A stretch of 64,000 nt of DNA from NCBI RefSeq assembly GCF_014642855.1, contig NZ_BMJB01000001.1:1860001-1924000 (forward strand), given 5' to 3'. The position numbers and the translations under genes were made by a program. Origin of the DNA: Edaphobacter acidisoli. GTDB lineage: Bacteria; Acidobacteriota; Terriglobia; Terriglobales; Acidobacteriaceae. Below the pieces are notes generated by a model. That model was given only the letters and a program-made list of their open reading frames with translations. It did not search any database and was not told the origin of the DNA. Below, piece by piece: positions 34,633 through 43,263 of this stretch (position 1 is the stretch's first letter; each line of letters begins with the position of its first letter).

Positions 34633-36321
34633 ATGGCAACCAGAAAATCGACACCCCGCGCCATCTCCCAGCCCCGCATCGTCCTCCCCGGAAGTGAGAA
34701 AGCACCACTTACAAACCAGCCAGCCGAAGTGCCGCTGTCTCCCGGTAAAAAAATCACCGTCTCGATCATCGTTAAATGCAGGCAACAGCTCAAAGTCGCT
34801 AATTTCCTTGGCGCGAAGCGTTTGACTCGCGCCAAGTTTCGCCAGCAATATGGAGCCGACTCTGGCACCGTCAAACTCATACGTTCCTTCGCCAAAGAAT
34901 ACGGGCTTACCATCTCGCCGGATACTCCTGCCCCCGAATGCCGCACCGTGAAGCTCACCGGGACCGTCGCCAACTTCGAGCGCGCCTTTGGCGTCACACT
35001 CACGCATCGAAGCTTCCAGGGCAATACCTACCGTGTCCGCGAAGGCAGTATCACTCTGCCCGCAGAGCTCGCCGGTCACGTCGAAGCAGTCCTCGGCCTC
35101 GACAATCGACCGCAGGCCGAGCCGCACTTCCGCATCGCTGGAGAGAGAGGAAATGCGGCAGCCCGCGCAGCGCAGGGCACAGGCTTCGCTACTCCGCACG
35201 CACTCCCCGCCGCCTCAGCCAGCACATCCTACACTCCGCCACAGATTGCGCAGCTCTACCAATTCCCCGCGAATGCAACGGCCAAAGGACAAACGATCGG
35301 CATCATCGAACTTGGCGGAGGTTATCGAACTACCGACCTGGCCTCCTACTTCAAATCGCTCGGACAAACCACCCCGAAAGTCACCGCCGTCTCAGTGGAT
35401 GGAGGCAAAAATTCGCCATCGAATGCGAATAGCGCCGACGGCGAGGTCATGCTCGACATCGAAGTCGCTGCCGCAGTCGCGCCAGGCGCAAACATCGCCG
35501 TCTATTTTGCGCCCAATACAGATCAAGGCTTCGTGGACGCCGTCACCACGGCCGTGCACGATTCCGCAAACAATCCCAGCGTCATCTCCATCAGCTGGGG
35601 CTCGGCTGAAGCGAATTGGACCCAGCAGGCAATGACTGCGCTCGACTCTGCCTGCCAGGCTGCCGCCGCGCTCGGCATCACCATCACGGTTGCCGCCGGC
35701 GACAACGGCTCCACCGACGGCGGAACAGGAAACAACGTTGACTTCCCCGCCTCCAGCCCACATGTCCTCGGGTGTGGCGGAACGAAGCTCGAAGGCAACG
35801 GCTCCACTATCTCCTCCGAGGTTGTATGGAATGAGCTGTCTTCCAACGAAGGCGCAACGGGCGGAGGCGTCAGCAACGTCTTCGCGCTGCCCACATGGCA
35901 GACCGGAGCGAACGTTCCCAAACCCACAACAAGCGCTGGCGGACGCGGCGTTCCCGATGTCGCCGGAAACGCGGATCCATCCACCGGCTACAACGTTCTC
36001 GTCGACGGTCAAAGCCTCGTCATCGGAGGCACAAGCGCCGTAGCTCCTCTCTGGGCCGGATTGATCGCCGTCGCAAATGCTCAAAATGGAAAGTCCGCGG
36101 GGTTTCTCCAGCCGCAGATATATAAAGCCAATTCCCAATCTGCCTTCCGAGACGTCACTTCCGGCAACAACGGAGCATTCTCTGCCGGTCCCGGCTGGGA
36201 CGCCTGCACCGGTCTCGGATCACCCATCGCAAATCGACTCATCGCTGCAGTCGCGCCATCCAAAGCAAGCAAACCTGGCAGACAAACGAAAACATCGGGC
36301 AAATCCGCACGTCCGGCTTGA
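34633..36321 (+). CDS. S53 sedolisin/kumamolisin-type serine protease
   Basis: A 562-residue pro-protease. Residues ~20-185 are the activation prodomain (LTRAKFRQQYG, VKLTGTVANFERAFGVTL and GHVEAVLGLDNRP). The catalytic part starts near 195 (YTPPQIAQLYQFP) with the S53 triad Glu271 and Asp275 in DGEVMLDIEV and Ser468 in GGTSAVAPLWAG; the oxyanion Asp is in VAAGDNGSTDG. Sedolisins are acid-active endopeptidases. The ATG at 34633 gives the complete prodomain; an in-frame opening extends to 33949 but overlaps the lactonase. No signal peptide is visible, unusual for a family that is normally secreted. Confidence 0.92.
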   Translation: MATRKSTPRAISQPRIVLPGSEKAPLTNQPAEVPLSPGKKITVSIIVKCRQQLKVANFLGAKRLTRAKFRQQYGADSGTVKLIRSFAKEYGLTISPDTPAPECRTVKLTGTVANFERAFGVTLTHRSFQGNTYRVREGSITLPAELAGHVEAVLGLDNRPQAEPHFRIAGERGNAAARAAQGTGFATPHALPAASASTSYTPPQIAQLYQFPANATAKGQTIGIIELGGGYRTTDLASYFKSLGQTTPKVTAVSVDGGKNSPSNANSADGEVMLDIEVAAAVAPGANIAVYFAPNTDQGFVDAVTTAVHDSANNPSVISISWGSAEANWTQQAMTALDSACQAAAALGITITVAAGDNGSTDGGTGNNVDFPASSPHVLGCGGTKLEGNGSTISSEVVWNELSSNEGATGGGVSNVFALPTWQTGANVPKPTTSAGGRGVPDVAGNADPSTGYNVLVDGQSLVIGGTSAVAPLWAGLIAVANAQNGKSAGFLQPQIYKANSQSAFRDVTSGNNGAFSAGPGWDACTGLGSPIANRLIAAVAPSKASKPGRQTKTSGKSARPA

Positions 36322-36378
36322 TTGAGCAAACGATATCGCTCCACCCCAGCCACCAATCTGCTTGAAGAATTTTGCGCG

Positions 36379-36951
36379 CTACAACGCAGAAGACGTCCGG
36401 CCAGCCACGCTCGCTAAATCCTCGGGAGTATCTATATCCAGCTCGCCACCCACCAACTCCACACTCTGCACATTGCGCAACATCTCCCGCGCACCTGAGT
36501 CCCCGTGCAGTTGCGCTAACTCGGCAAAACGATCAGCAGGAAAATATGCAGGCACGCCATGCCGCCCGGCATAAGCTGAAGCCATCGTTTCTCCCGTCGT
36601 CATCAGCAGTCGTAGATGCTCCGGCGTCACCGCAGGCATATCGCACGTCATCACAACGCACCCATCCACATCGTACAAAGCGCGCACGCCACAACCGATC
36701 GAGCCTCCCATCCCCGAAGCCCAATCTTCATGGACGATGACGACTGCATCTTCCAACAAACACTGTGCTCGAATCAGCTCCGCTGAAGCCCCTAGCACCA
36801 CCACAACAGGTCGGCAGCCAGCCTCGCGCGCCACCCGCACCGCACGCTCCAGCAGCGCTTCGCCATCCAGCCGAGCAAGTTGTTTAGGAGAGCCAAAGCG
36901 CATCGAGGCTCCCGCAGCTACGATCACCGCAGCCGTCTTGCGTGTCGTCAT
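36379..36951 (-). CDS. mocA: MobA/MocA-like nucleotidyltransferase
   Basis: A 190-residue GT-A-fold nucleotidyltransferase. VAAGASMRFGSPKQLARLDG is the NTP-binding loop, CDMPAVTPEHLRLL the metal-binding Asp motif, and PAYFPADRFAEL plus ELDIDTPEDL complete the family pattern. MocA attaches CMP to molybdopterin to build the cofactor of xanthine dehydrogenase and related enzymes. The ATG at 36951 overlaps the xdhC stop (ATGA), and the XdhC partner supports a molybdenum-hydroxylase role, although no hydroxylase gene is in the window. A guanylyl- or other sugar-nucleotide transferase cannot be excluded. Confidence 0.82.
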   Translation of the reverse strand: MTTRKTAAVIVAAGASMRFGSPKQLARLDGEALLERAVRVAREAGCRPVVVVLGASAELIRAQCLLEDAVVIVHEDWASGMGGSIGCGVRALYDVDGCVVMTCDMPAVTPEHLRLLMTTGETMASAYAGRHGVPAYFPADRFAELAQLHGDSGAREMLRNVQSVELVGGELDIDTPEDLASVAGRTSSAL

Positions 36952-38054
36952 CTGCCATCCAGCGCACAATGTGTCCGCAAATATCGCGAAGCCCCGCCTT
37001 GCTCCAGATACCGCGACACATCCTCTGCCGAAAGCCTCCGCGCCGCGCCCATCTTACCCTGGCATACCGCGTGAACCTCAGCCATCACGGCAAGTGCAAT
37101 CGCCTCCGCGCCATCACCGCCCAGGTCCAGCCCAACCGGAGCAAACAACCCGTCACAACACTCCGCGACACTGCACCCCAGGGCCTCCGCAGCTTCGCTC
37201 AGCAGCAGCGAACTTCTGTGCCGCGCTCCCAGCAATCCCATATAGCGCGGACGCACCGGCAACAGCGCCTTCAGAATCCCACGGTCCTGTTCATAACTAT
37301 GCGTCATCACCACGACGGCATCATCCGCATGAATCCCTAGCCGCGCAATGCCCGTATCCCCGGTACAAACCACCCGCTCCGCCTCAGGAAAACGATCCGC
37401 TCTCGCCAACTGCCCGCGCCCATCCGCCACAATCACAGTCCACCCAAGCAACGACGCGATCTTCACCAGCGGCTTCGCATCATCTCCCGCACCCAGCACA
37501 AACAACCGCTGCGGAGCGTCCAGCTCCTCGACAAAGCGACCCTCATGTTCCTCGCCGGCACGCAACCCATGGGCACAAGCGAGTTTCTTCTCTCCCAGTC
37601 CCTCACTCGCAAACTCCACCGTCCCATCGCGCAGCACCACACGCCGCAGAGCACGCCCATCGCCTGGCAACCACGTCACAACCGTGCTGATCTCGCCAGC
37701 AAGCGACCGCTCCATCGCCATCATCAGTGCCTCGAACTCAGCCGTGCCCGCAGCTTCAACCAGCAAATCAACGACACCGCCACATCCCAGGCCAAACGGC
37801 ACCTCAGCCGTGTCGTCAAACATCGTCGAGTAGCGCTCCACCACCGCGCCATCGCGAACCATCCAGGCAGCCTTGCGGACGATCTCCGCCTCCAGGCATC
37901 CTCCACTGATCGTCCCGGCATACTCACCCGTTGCACCCAGCAGCAACCGCGCACCCGGTCGTCGATAGCTCGAGCCCACCGCACGCACCAGCGTTACCAG
38001 AGCAGTTAAACCGCCCTGACGCCACAGCCGCACAATGCGCCGCCGCTCAATCAT
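36948..38054 (-). CDS. xdhC: XdhC/CoxF family molybdenum-enzyme maturation protein
   Basis: A 368-residue protein with the XdhC N-terminal domain (ALVTLVRAVGSSYRRPGARLLL, GTISGGCLEAEIVR, FGLGCGGVVDLLVE) and a C-terminal Rossmann domain (RLFVLGAGDDAKPLVKIASLLGW, ADGRGQLARADRF, VVMTHSYEQDRGIL, YMGLLGARHRSSLL). XdhC binds molybdopterin cofactor, helps its sulfuration and inserts it into xanthine dehydrogenase-type enzymes. The final residues are extended relative to many homologues. Overlaps mocA by four bases, so both are one transcript. Confidence 0.9.
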   Translation of the reverse strand: MIERRRIVRLWRQGGLTALVTLVRAVGSSYRRPGARLLLGATGEYAGTISGGCLEAEIVRKAAWMVRDGAVVERYSTMFDDTAEVPFGLGCGGVVDLLVEAAGTAEFEALMMAMERSLAGEISTVVTWLPGDGRALRRVVLRDGTVEFASEGLGEKKLACAHGLRAGEEHEGRFVEELDAPQRLFVLGAGDDAKPLVKIASLLGWTVIVADGRGQLARADRFPEAERVVCTGDTGIARLGIHADDAVVVMTHSYEQDRGILKALLPVRPRYMGLLGARHRSSLLLSEAAEALGCSVAECCDGLFAPVGLDLGGDGAEAIALAVMAEVHAVCQGKMGAARRLSAEDVSRYLEQGGASRYLRTHCALDGR

Positions 38055-38144
38055 GTACCAAGATTACGCCTTTTCAAGTGCGAGGAGATGCCGCGCCAGG
38101 CCGCAACGGCACCTTGCCGCTAGAGCCAGATATAGATCTCTCTG

Positions 38145-38172
38145 TTTGTCATTCCCGAAGGGAATCTGCGTT
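38145..38172. repeat. GTCAT hairpin repeat, short form
   Basis: TTTGTCATTCCCGAAGGGAATCTGCGTT contains the stem ATTCCC-GAA-GGGAAT (38151-38165). It lies in the xdhC-cysH gap and has the same plan as the copies at 14153 and 16929: GTCAT at the left, a hairpin, then CTG and a pyrimidine-rich end. Confidence 0.7.
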
Positions 38173-38211
38173 CCGCTTCGGATGCCACAGTGCGTCTGGA
38201 AGAGAACGGCA

Positions 38212-38901
38212 CTAGCTCTTTTCAGAAAATGTGTGAATGCCGCACTCCAGCTTCTTCCCACCCCAGCGCCCGCTGCGCGGATCAGCCCCAGCCTCTGGAA
38301 TAGCCGTGCAGGGCTCGCAGCCGATGCTCGTATATCCGCGCGCATAAAGCTCAAGCTGCGGAATCCCATGCTCCTCGGCATACTTCGTCACGTCGTTCCA
38401 CGTCCAGTCCGCAAGCACGCTGATCTTCTTCATGTGCTTGCCCGTAGGCGTCGTGTGATTTTCAACCTTCTTCAACCCCGCACGCGTCGGCGACTGCTCA
38501 CGCCTGAGCCCGGTAAACCACCAGTCGAACGGCTCCAGCGACCGCATCAGCGGCTCAACCTTGCGAATCTGGCAGCACTGCGTCGGCTGCACAATGTAGA
38601 GCAACCCAAACTGCTTCTCATGCTCTTCCTTCGTCGTCGCTGGCATCGCATTGACGAGATTCAGCCCCCACTCCTTCACCATGCGGTCGCGATAATCGAT
38701 CACTTCCTTGAAGTGATATCCGGTCTCCAGAAAGATCACCGGCACATCCGGCACTCGCTTCCGCAGCAGGTCGAGCACGACCATGTCCTCGGTCTGAAAG
38801 CTGCTCGTGAAGCACACACTTCCCCGCTGGGCGTTACGCACCACTTCATCCACCAGCTTCTCCGCCGTCAACGTCTCGTAATCGACCGCGCTCTCAATCA
38901 C
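38212..38901 (-). CDS. cysH: Thioredoxin-dependent APS reductase
   Basis: A 229-residue reductase making sulfite from adenylyl sulfate. The PP-loop-like nucleotide site is CFTSSFQTEDMVV. The iron-sulfur cysteines QCCQIRK and IGCEPC mark the assimilatory APS-type enzyme with a [4Fe-4S] cluster; PAPS reductases of the E. coli type lack them. The catalytic cysteine is in the C-terminal KLECGIHTF. GLRREQSPTRAG is the conserved substrate loop. It is the last gene of cysD-cysN-cysH and overlaps cysN by four bases. Confidence 0.94.
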   Translation of the reverse strand: MIESAVDYETLTAEKLVDEVVRNAQRGSVCFTSSFQTEDMVVLDLLRKRVPDVPVIFLETGYHFKEVIDYRDRMVKEWGLNLVNAMPATTKEEHEKQFGLLYIVQPTQCCQIRKVEPLMRSLEPFDWWFTGLRREQSPTRAGLKKVENHTTPTGKHMKKISVLADWTWNDVTKYAEEHGIPQLELYARGYTSIGCEPCTAIPEAGADPRSGRWGGKKLECGIHTFSEKS

Positions 38902-40532
38902 CGTGTCACTCTCCTCAACACCTCGGCATCGTCCAGTCCTTCGCCGAGCACCAGATCGTCACCGGCAAACTTCTCAATCGCCGCCACCGTCGCCGCATCC
39001 AGTTTGCGCGCCGTAACCGCAACCACACCGGCCAGCTGCAAAGCCCGCGCAACGCCAGCAACAGCATCTTCTGGAATCAGCGAATCATCAATGCTCACAG
39101 CCCTCTGCCCTAATAGATGCAGCTCGCCCACCAATTGCTTCGCAAGTTCCGCACGCCCAGGAACAACCACCAGCGTCGCACGCGAGTCGGAATCCTCAAC
39201 ACCATCCACCGCATCGACGATCATCGCCGCGCCCACCGTCGCGTTCGTCAGGCCGTCGATCAGGATCATCGCGCCAGTCGCACGGTTCTCAGCATACGGA
39301 TCGAAGAACAGCGGCAGGTTCGTCTCAAACTCCACCTCGGCGATCTCATTCATCGCCAATTGCACCGCATCCACCTGCGCAAGCGAATTTACATCCACGC
39401 GATACCGAATCGCCCGCACCGTAGCTCGCACCGTCCGCGTCGTGTGCTTCGCCACATACGTTCTGCCCACCACCAGCGGCGTCTCGTGCATCCACACCAC
39501 CATCGCGCGGAAGTGCCGGTTGATGCGCGGCAACTGCTCCCCAGCAGCAATCAGCATCTCACCACGGCTCAGGTCAATCTCATCAGCCAGTTCCACCGTA
39601 ACGCTCTGCGGATGAGCGGCCACCTCAAGATCACCGTCATACGTCACAATGCGCTTCACAGTCGTCTCACGCATCGAAGGAAGCGCCACCACACGCTCGC
39701 CGGCACGAAGCACACCACGCGCCACCTGCCCCGCAAACCCGCGGAAGTTCGCATCCGGCCGCTGCACCAATTGCACTGGGAACCGCATCGACCCGCCGGT
39801 CTCATCCACGCGCAAAGGCACAGTCTCCAGATACTCCAGCAGCGTCGGCCCCTCGTACCAGGTCATGACCTTACTGGGAGACACAACATTGTCGCCCTCC
39901 AGCGCACTCACCGGAATGACCTCTACGCTCTTCAGCCCAAGATGCGCAGCCAGCTCCAGAAACTCCTTACGAATCGCCCGAAAGCTCTCCTCCGAGTAGG
40001 CAATCAGGTCCATCTTGTTGACCGCAGCAACCACATGCGGAATCCCCAGCAACGCAGCGATATACGTGTGACGCCGCGACTGCGGCAGCAAACTCCCCTG
40101 CTTCAGATACGCATTCGCATCAATCAGCACCACAGCAACATCAGCCGTCGAAGCCCCCGTCGCCATATTGCGCGTGTACTGCTCATGCCCCGGCGTGTCG
40201 GCAATAATGAACTTCCGCCGCGATGTCGAAAAGTAGCGATACGCCACATCGATCGTGATGCCTTGCTCACGCTCCGCCTTCAGGCCGTCAGTCAGCAGCG
40301 AAAAATCCACATGCCCATTGGCCGCGCGGTTCACGCGGCTCTTCTTCACCGCCGCCAACTGGTCTTCGTAAACGCTCTTCGTATCGTGCAGCAGACGCCC
40401 AATCAGCGTGCTCTTGCCATCGTCCACGCTGCCTGCTGTCGTAAAGCGCAACATCTCCTGCCCAAGATGCGCCTCAAGAAACTCCTCAAACTTCGCGCCA
40501 GATACCTGTTCCACTGTTCCCGCCTGCGCCAT
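38898..40532 (-). CDS. cysN: Sulfate adenylyltransferase GTPase subunit with degenerate C-terminal domain
   Basis: A 544-residue GTPase that drives ATP sulfurylase. G1 is AGSVDDGKSTLIGRLLHD, the switch region QGITIDVAYR, G3 DTPGHEQYTRN and G4 NKMDLI. Domains 2 and 3 follow (~245-430). CysN alone is usually 430-475 residues and CysNC about 630. Here the last ~100 residues look like a decayed APS kinase: LVGELHLLGQRAVSIDD and ARALQLAGVVAVTA follow kinase order, but the P-loop (GxxGxGKS) is replaced by VPGRAELAK. The start overlaps the cysD stop by one base (TAATG). Confidence 0.93.
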   Translation of the reverse strand: MAQAGTVEQVSGAKFEEFLEAHLGQEMLRFTTAGSVDDGKSTLIGRLLHDTKSVYEDQLAAVKKSRVNRAANGHVDFSLLTDGLKAEREQGITIDVAYRYFSTSRRKFIIADTPGHEQYTRNMATGASTADVAVVLIDANAYLKQGSLLPQSRRHTYIAALLGIPHVVAAVNKMDLIAYSEESFRAIRKEFLELAAHLGLKSVEVIPVSALEGDNVVSPSKVMTWYEGPTLLEYLETVPLRVDETGGSMRFPVQLVQRPDANFRGFAGQVARGVLRAGERVVALPSMRETTVKRIVTYDGDLEVAAHPQSVTVELADEIDLSRGEMLIAAGEQLPRINRHFRAMVVWMHETPLVVGRTYVAKHTTRTVRATVRAIRYRVDVNSLAQVDAVQLAMNEIAEVEFETNLPLFFDPYAENRATGAMILIDGLTNATVGAAMIVDAVDGVEDSDSRATLVVVPGRAELAKQLVGELHLLGQRAVSIDDSLIPEDAVAGVARALQLAGVVAVTARKLDAATVAAIEKFAGDDLVLGEGLDDAEVLRRVTR

Positions 40533-41464
40533 TAGAAGTAGCCCTCCCGCTTCTTCACTTCCATCGAGCCTTCTTCATCGTGGTCAATCGCGCGGTTCTC
40601 CCGCTCGCTCCGCCGAAACGTCATCAGCTCTTCAATAATCTTCGGCAACGTGTCCGCCTCGCTGCGGATCGCGCCCGTGCAAGGCATACAGCCCAGGCTG
40701 CGCATCCGCACCTTCAGCGTCTCGACCTTCTCGCCGGGCAACAACCTCGTGTCGTCATACACCAGCGTCATCGCACCGCCCCGCACCACCAGCGGACGCT
40801 CCTTCGCAAAGTACAGTGGCACAATCGGAATCTTCTCCGCATACAGATACAGCCAGATGTCCAGCTCGGTCCAGTTCGAAAGCGGAAACACGCGAATGCT
40901 CTCGCCCTTCCTCAATCGCGAGTTGTACAAGCTCCACAACTCCGGCCGCTGATTCTTCGGGTCCCACTGCCCCGCCGTATCGCGGAAGCTGTAAACCCGC
41001 TCCTTCGCGCGGCTCTTCTCCTCATCGCGCCGAGCCCCGCCAAACGCCGCATCGAACCCACCCTCGGCCAACCCATCCAGCAAGCTGCGCGTCTTCAGCA
41101 GCCCGCAGCAGTTCTGCGTCCCCAGCTTCCACGGAGCCGCCCCCGCCGCAATCGCCTCTTCATTGCGATGCACAATCAGCTCCGCGCCAATCTCTTTCGT
41201 ATAGTTGTCCCGAAACGCGATCATCTCCGGAAACTTATAGCTCGTATCCACATGCAGCAGCGGAAACGGAATCTTCCCCGGATAAAACGCCTTCTGCGCC
41301 AGCCGCAGCATCACTGACGAGTCCTTCCCAATCGAGTACAGCATCACAGGTCGCGCAAACTCCGCCACAGCCTCGCGCATAATGGCAATGCTCTCAGCCT
41401 CCAACGCCTGCAGATGGTTCAGTTGGGCTGGCTGGATGACTTCATTCGGTTCTAGGGCAATCAT
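40532..41464 (-). CDS. cysD: Sulfate adenylyltransferase catalytic subunit
   Basis: A 310-residue PP-loop ATP pyrophosphatase-type subunit forming APS from sulfate and ATP together with Cys[18 protein letters not shown] is the PP-loop, followed by [43 protein letters not shown] and the C-terminal [15 protein letters not shown]. It ends KREGYF, the usual terminus. GGAG stands seven bases before the ATG. It is the first gene of cysD-cysN-cysH. Confidence 0.97.
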   Translation of the reverse strand: MIALEPNEVIQPAQLNHLQALEAESIAIMREAVAEFARPVMLYSIGKDSSVMLRLAQKAFYPGKIPFPLLHVDTSYKFPEMIAFRDNYTKEIGAELIVHRNEEAIAAGAAPWKLGTQNCCGLLKTRSLLDGLAEGGFDAAFGGARRDEEKSRAKERVYSFRDTAGQWDPKNQRPELWSLYNSRLRKGESIRVFPLSNWTELDIWLYLYAEKIPIVPLYFAKERPLVVRGGAMTLVYDDTRLLPGEKVETLKVRMRSLGCMPCTGAIRSEADTLPKIIEELMTFRRSERENRAIDHDEEGSMEVKKREGYF

Positions 41465-41796
41465 TCGTATGCTCCGGGAAACTACATCTCAGCCAAGGTC
41501 GCAATCGAATGCCTGCTGAGGTAAAGGTCTGGGTTGTAAGGGGGACAGTGCCGGCTAGCGGGGACAGCGCCGGAGAGCGATCATCCGGCAACAACACGCG
41601 CGCTGAATCGACGACACCATGCATTTAGTATAGTTGCCGCCACTTGCAACCGCAACAGCGCAGCGACGAATCCACGGCAACACACCAGCGTCGGCATCTG
41701 CTAAACTAAGCAAGTCGATACAGCGAACCTCGAAGCTCTCCCAGGGCATTCGACTCAGGAAACCGCTCCAGATCATCGACATCCGCAATACACAGT
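41465..41796. other. Gap between cysD and tRNA-Pro with a short tandem repeat
   Basis: No credible gene is seen. The unit GGGGACAGTGCCGG (41541-41554) is repeated as GGGGACAGCGCCGG at 41560-41573, a 19-bp period. It lies about 80-110 bp upstream of cysD and could be part of its control region. I looked for a SAM-type or sulfur-related riboswitch and did not find a convincing fold by eye. The right end must hold the tRNA promoter. Confidence 0.5.
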
Positions 41797-41873
41797 CGGG
41801 GCGTAGCGCAGTCTGGTAGCGCACCTGCTTCGGGAGCAGGGGGTCGTTGGTTCGAATCCAATCGCCCCGACCA
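41797..41873 (+). tRNA. tRNA-Pro (anticodon CGG)
   Basis: A complete cloverleaf of 77 nt: acceptor CGGGGCG paired with CGCCCCG, D arm with GCGC, anticodon arm CCTGC-TTCGGGA-GCAGG placing CGG in the loop, T arm with GGTTCGAATCC, discriminator A at 41870 and an encoded CCA to 41873. The structure and the body sequence match bacterial proline tRNAs reading CCG. Confidence 0.97.
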
Positions 41874-41900
41874 TTCCTCAGATATTTCCCTGAACAAGAT

Positions 41901-42458
41901 GGTTCGCGCACTCGCGCGAATGCCCAATCATGCGATAAAACTGCATGAATGGGGCACCCAGTGTATAGATTTCATTCGATGTGTGGGCCACCCGCCAGGA
42001 CTCTATGCCAATGACATTTGTTGCTCAGCTTTGGTCTAAACATAAGACGGCTTCGGTTTCAATCGTTACCTGCATTTTGGAGATAATTACCGTTTGGGGC
42101 ATAGTGCTAATCATCCACTTCTCATCAGGGCCGTCTGCTCCGCTCAGTCTGGTCTCGATCGCTTCCACTGCGTGGATTCTTGGCAGCATCACGTCTATCG
42201 TGTTTGCGGTGATAGCGATATTCGTAGATCAACGTCGAGAGGTTGGTTTTCTCTCTCTACTCTTGGCCGTGGCTGTCTTCATCGTCTGTGGCCTCCCCAT
42301 GCTGGTATGAAGACAATAGTCGTGAATGTTTCGATGCTTTTCGCCCCAAATAACAATTGCATGGGCGGGTGGCCCATGCACCAAATGACTCCTATACTCT
42401 GGGTGCCCCAATCATGCAGCTTTACCGCATGATTGGGCATTCGCGTACAGCGCGAACC
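41901..42458. mobile_element. Inverted-repeat-bounded element next to tRNA-Pro
   Basis: The two ends are inverted copies. 41915-41968 and the reverse complement of 42392-42445 match at 50 of 54 positions; similarity continues inward to GGGCCACCCGCC (about 41986-41997 and 42363-42374) and outward to GGTTCGCGC at 41901 and its complement at 42450-42458. Thus each arm is about 98 bp, enclosing 360 bp with one small membrane-protein frame. No transposase gene is present. It may be a MITE-like unit or two inverted copies of a dispersed repeat flanking a gene. No clear target duplication was seen. Confidence 0.65.
42005..42310 (+). CDS. Small membrane protein inside the inverted-repeat element
   Basis: A 101-residue hydrophobic protein with about three helices: residues ~17-38 (VTCILEIITVWGIVLII), 46-75 (LVSIASTAWILGSITSIVFAVIAIF) and 80-98 (LSLLLAVAVFIVCGLP). 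A short basic RREVG separates the last two. AGGA at 41997-42000 serves the ATG at 42005 or 42011; the frame is open from a GTG at 41981 inside the left repeat. The AT content is higher than in neighbours. No family recognised. It is the only sizeable frame in the element. Confidence 0.5.
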   Translation: MPMTFVAQLWSKHKTASVSIVTCILEIITVWGIVLIIHFSSGPSAPLSLVSIASTAWILGSITSIVFAVIAIFVDQRREVGFLSLLLAVAVFIVCGLPMLV

Positions 42459-42588
42459 GCTTTTCTCTTCCACGAAACACATACACCGTACCGACATCAA
42501 TCGACCCACACCAAGATCAAGCCGGACAACTCATGCAAGCCCCCACCAGCTGCCCCACCCTTCGCGCTCCTGCGAAATGGAGCACCGC

Positions 42589-43263
42589 TCAACGATTCCT
42601 CTCAAGCGCAATGGCCGGCCCATAGTTCGAATCCCCCAGATAAAACGCATTCAGTGGGAACGTTTTCCCCTCCGGCAGCCTCGCCACAACCGTAACCGAA
42701 CCATGCACCAGGTCGCCATCTGCCAGAGGAATCCATCCATCGACAAACCGCACCCTCCCGGTCGGCGCAGGGCCACTTCCGGTTCCGCTTACCGTAGCGC
42801 TGAATCGGACCACCGATCCGGCAACAGGATGCGCAGGCTCATACGAAAACTCCATGCTCGCCTTCGTCTTTGAAGACGAATCAACAGCATGCGTAACCGA
42901 ACTCCGAAACGACAAATCGCCGCCAGAGTCCAGCGCCCTGAACACCCCGCCGCAGACGATCACAGCCAAAACCGCACCCATCAGTACAAACCGAAGGTCA
43001 AACGCTCTGTCGTCCAAACTACTGAACGCCGGAATTCCACTCTGTACCGGGACAATCGCCTGAACCGCAGCCGCCTCGTGATATCCACGCACATGAATGG
43101 CCGCCAGATCGCTCAGCAGATCAAACCAAAGCCGCACCCGCCGGAGCAGTCCCGTCTCATCCCGCATACGATCTCGAAACAGATGCAACGCCTCATCGCC
43201 ATAGCTCTGGCGAAACCTCCGAGGATAGAGCTTCAACACCAGCAGATAAATTCGCTCAGACAT
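42589..43263 (-). CDS. Membrane protein with ADOP-like N-terminus and Ig-like domain
   Basis: A 224-residue protein encoded with PadR. The first ~60 residues (YLLVLKLYPRRFRQSYGDEALHLF) resemble the cytoplasmic N-terminus of acidobacterial ABC permeases (ADOP type). A single membrane helix follows (~92-108, FVLMGAVLAVIVCGGVF). The outer ~100 residues look like a Big_3-type immunoglobulin-like domain (PVAGSVVRFSATVSG, PTGRVRFVDG, FYLGDSNYG). The permease domains are missing. The start at 43263 overlaps the padR stop by eight bases. This domain mix is unusual and the function is unknown. Confidence 0.65.
   Translation of the reverse strand: MSERIYLLVLKLYPRRFRQSYGDEALHLFRDRMRDETGLLRRVRLWFDLLSDLAAIHVRGYHEAAAVQAIVPVQSGIPAFSSLDDRAFDLRFVLMGAVLAVIVCGGVFRALDSGGDLSFRSSVTHAVDSSSKTKASMEFSYEPAHPVAGSVVRFSATVSGTGSGPAPTGRVRFVDGWIPLADGDLVHGSVTVVARLPEGKTFPLNAFYLGDSNYGPAIALERNR

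Noticed and set aside
41541..41573. A CRISPR-like or satellite array
   Set aside because: There are only two imperfect 14-bp units; no further copies and no cas genes nearby.
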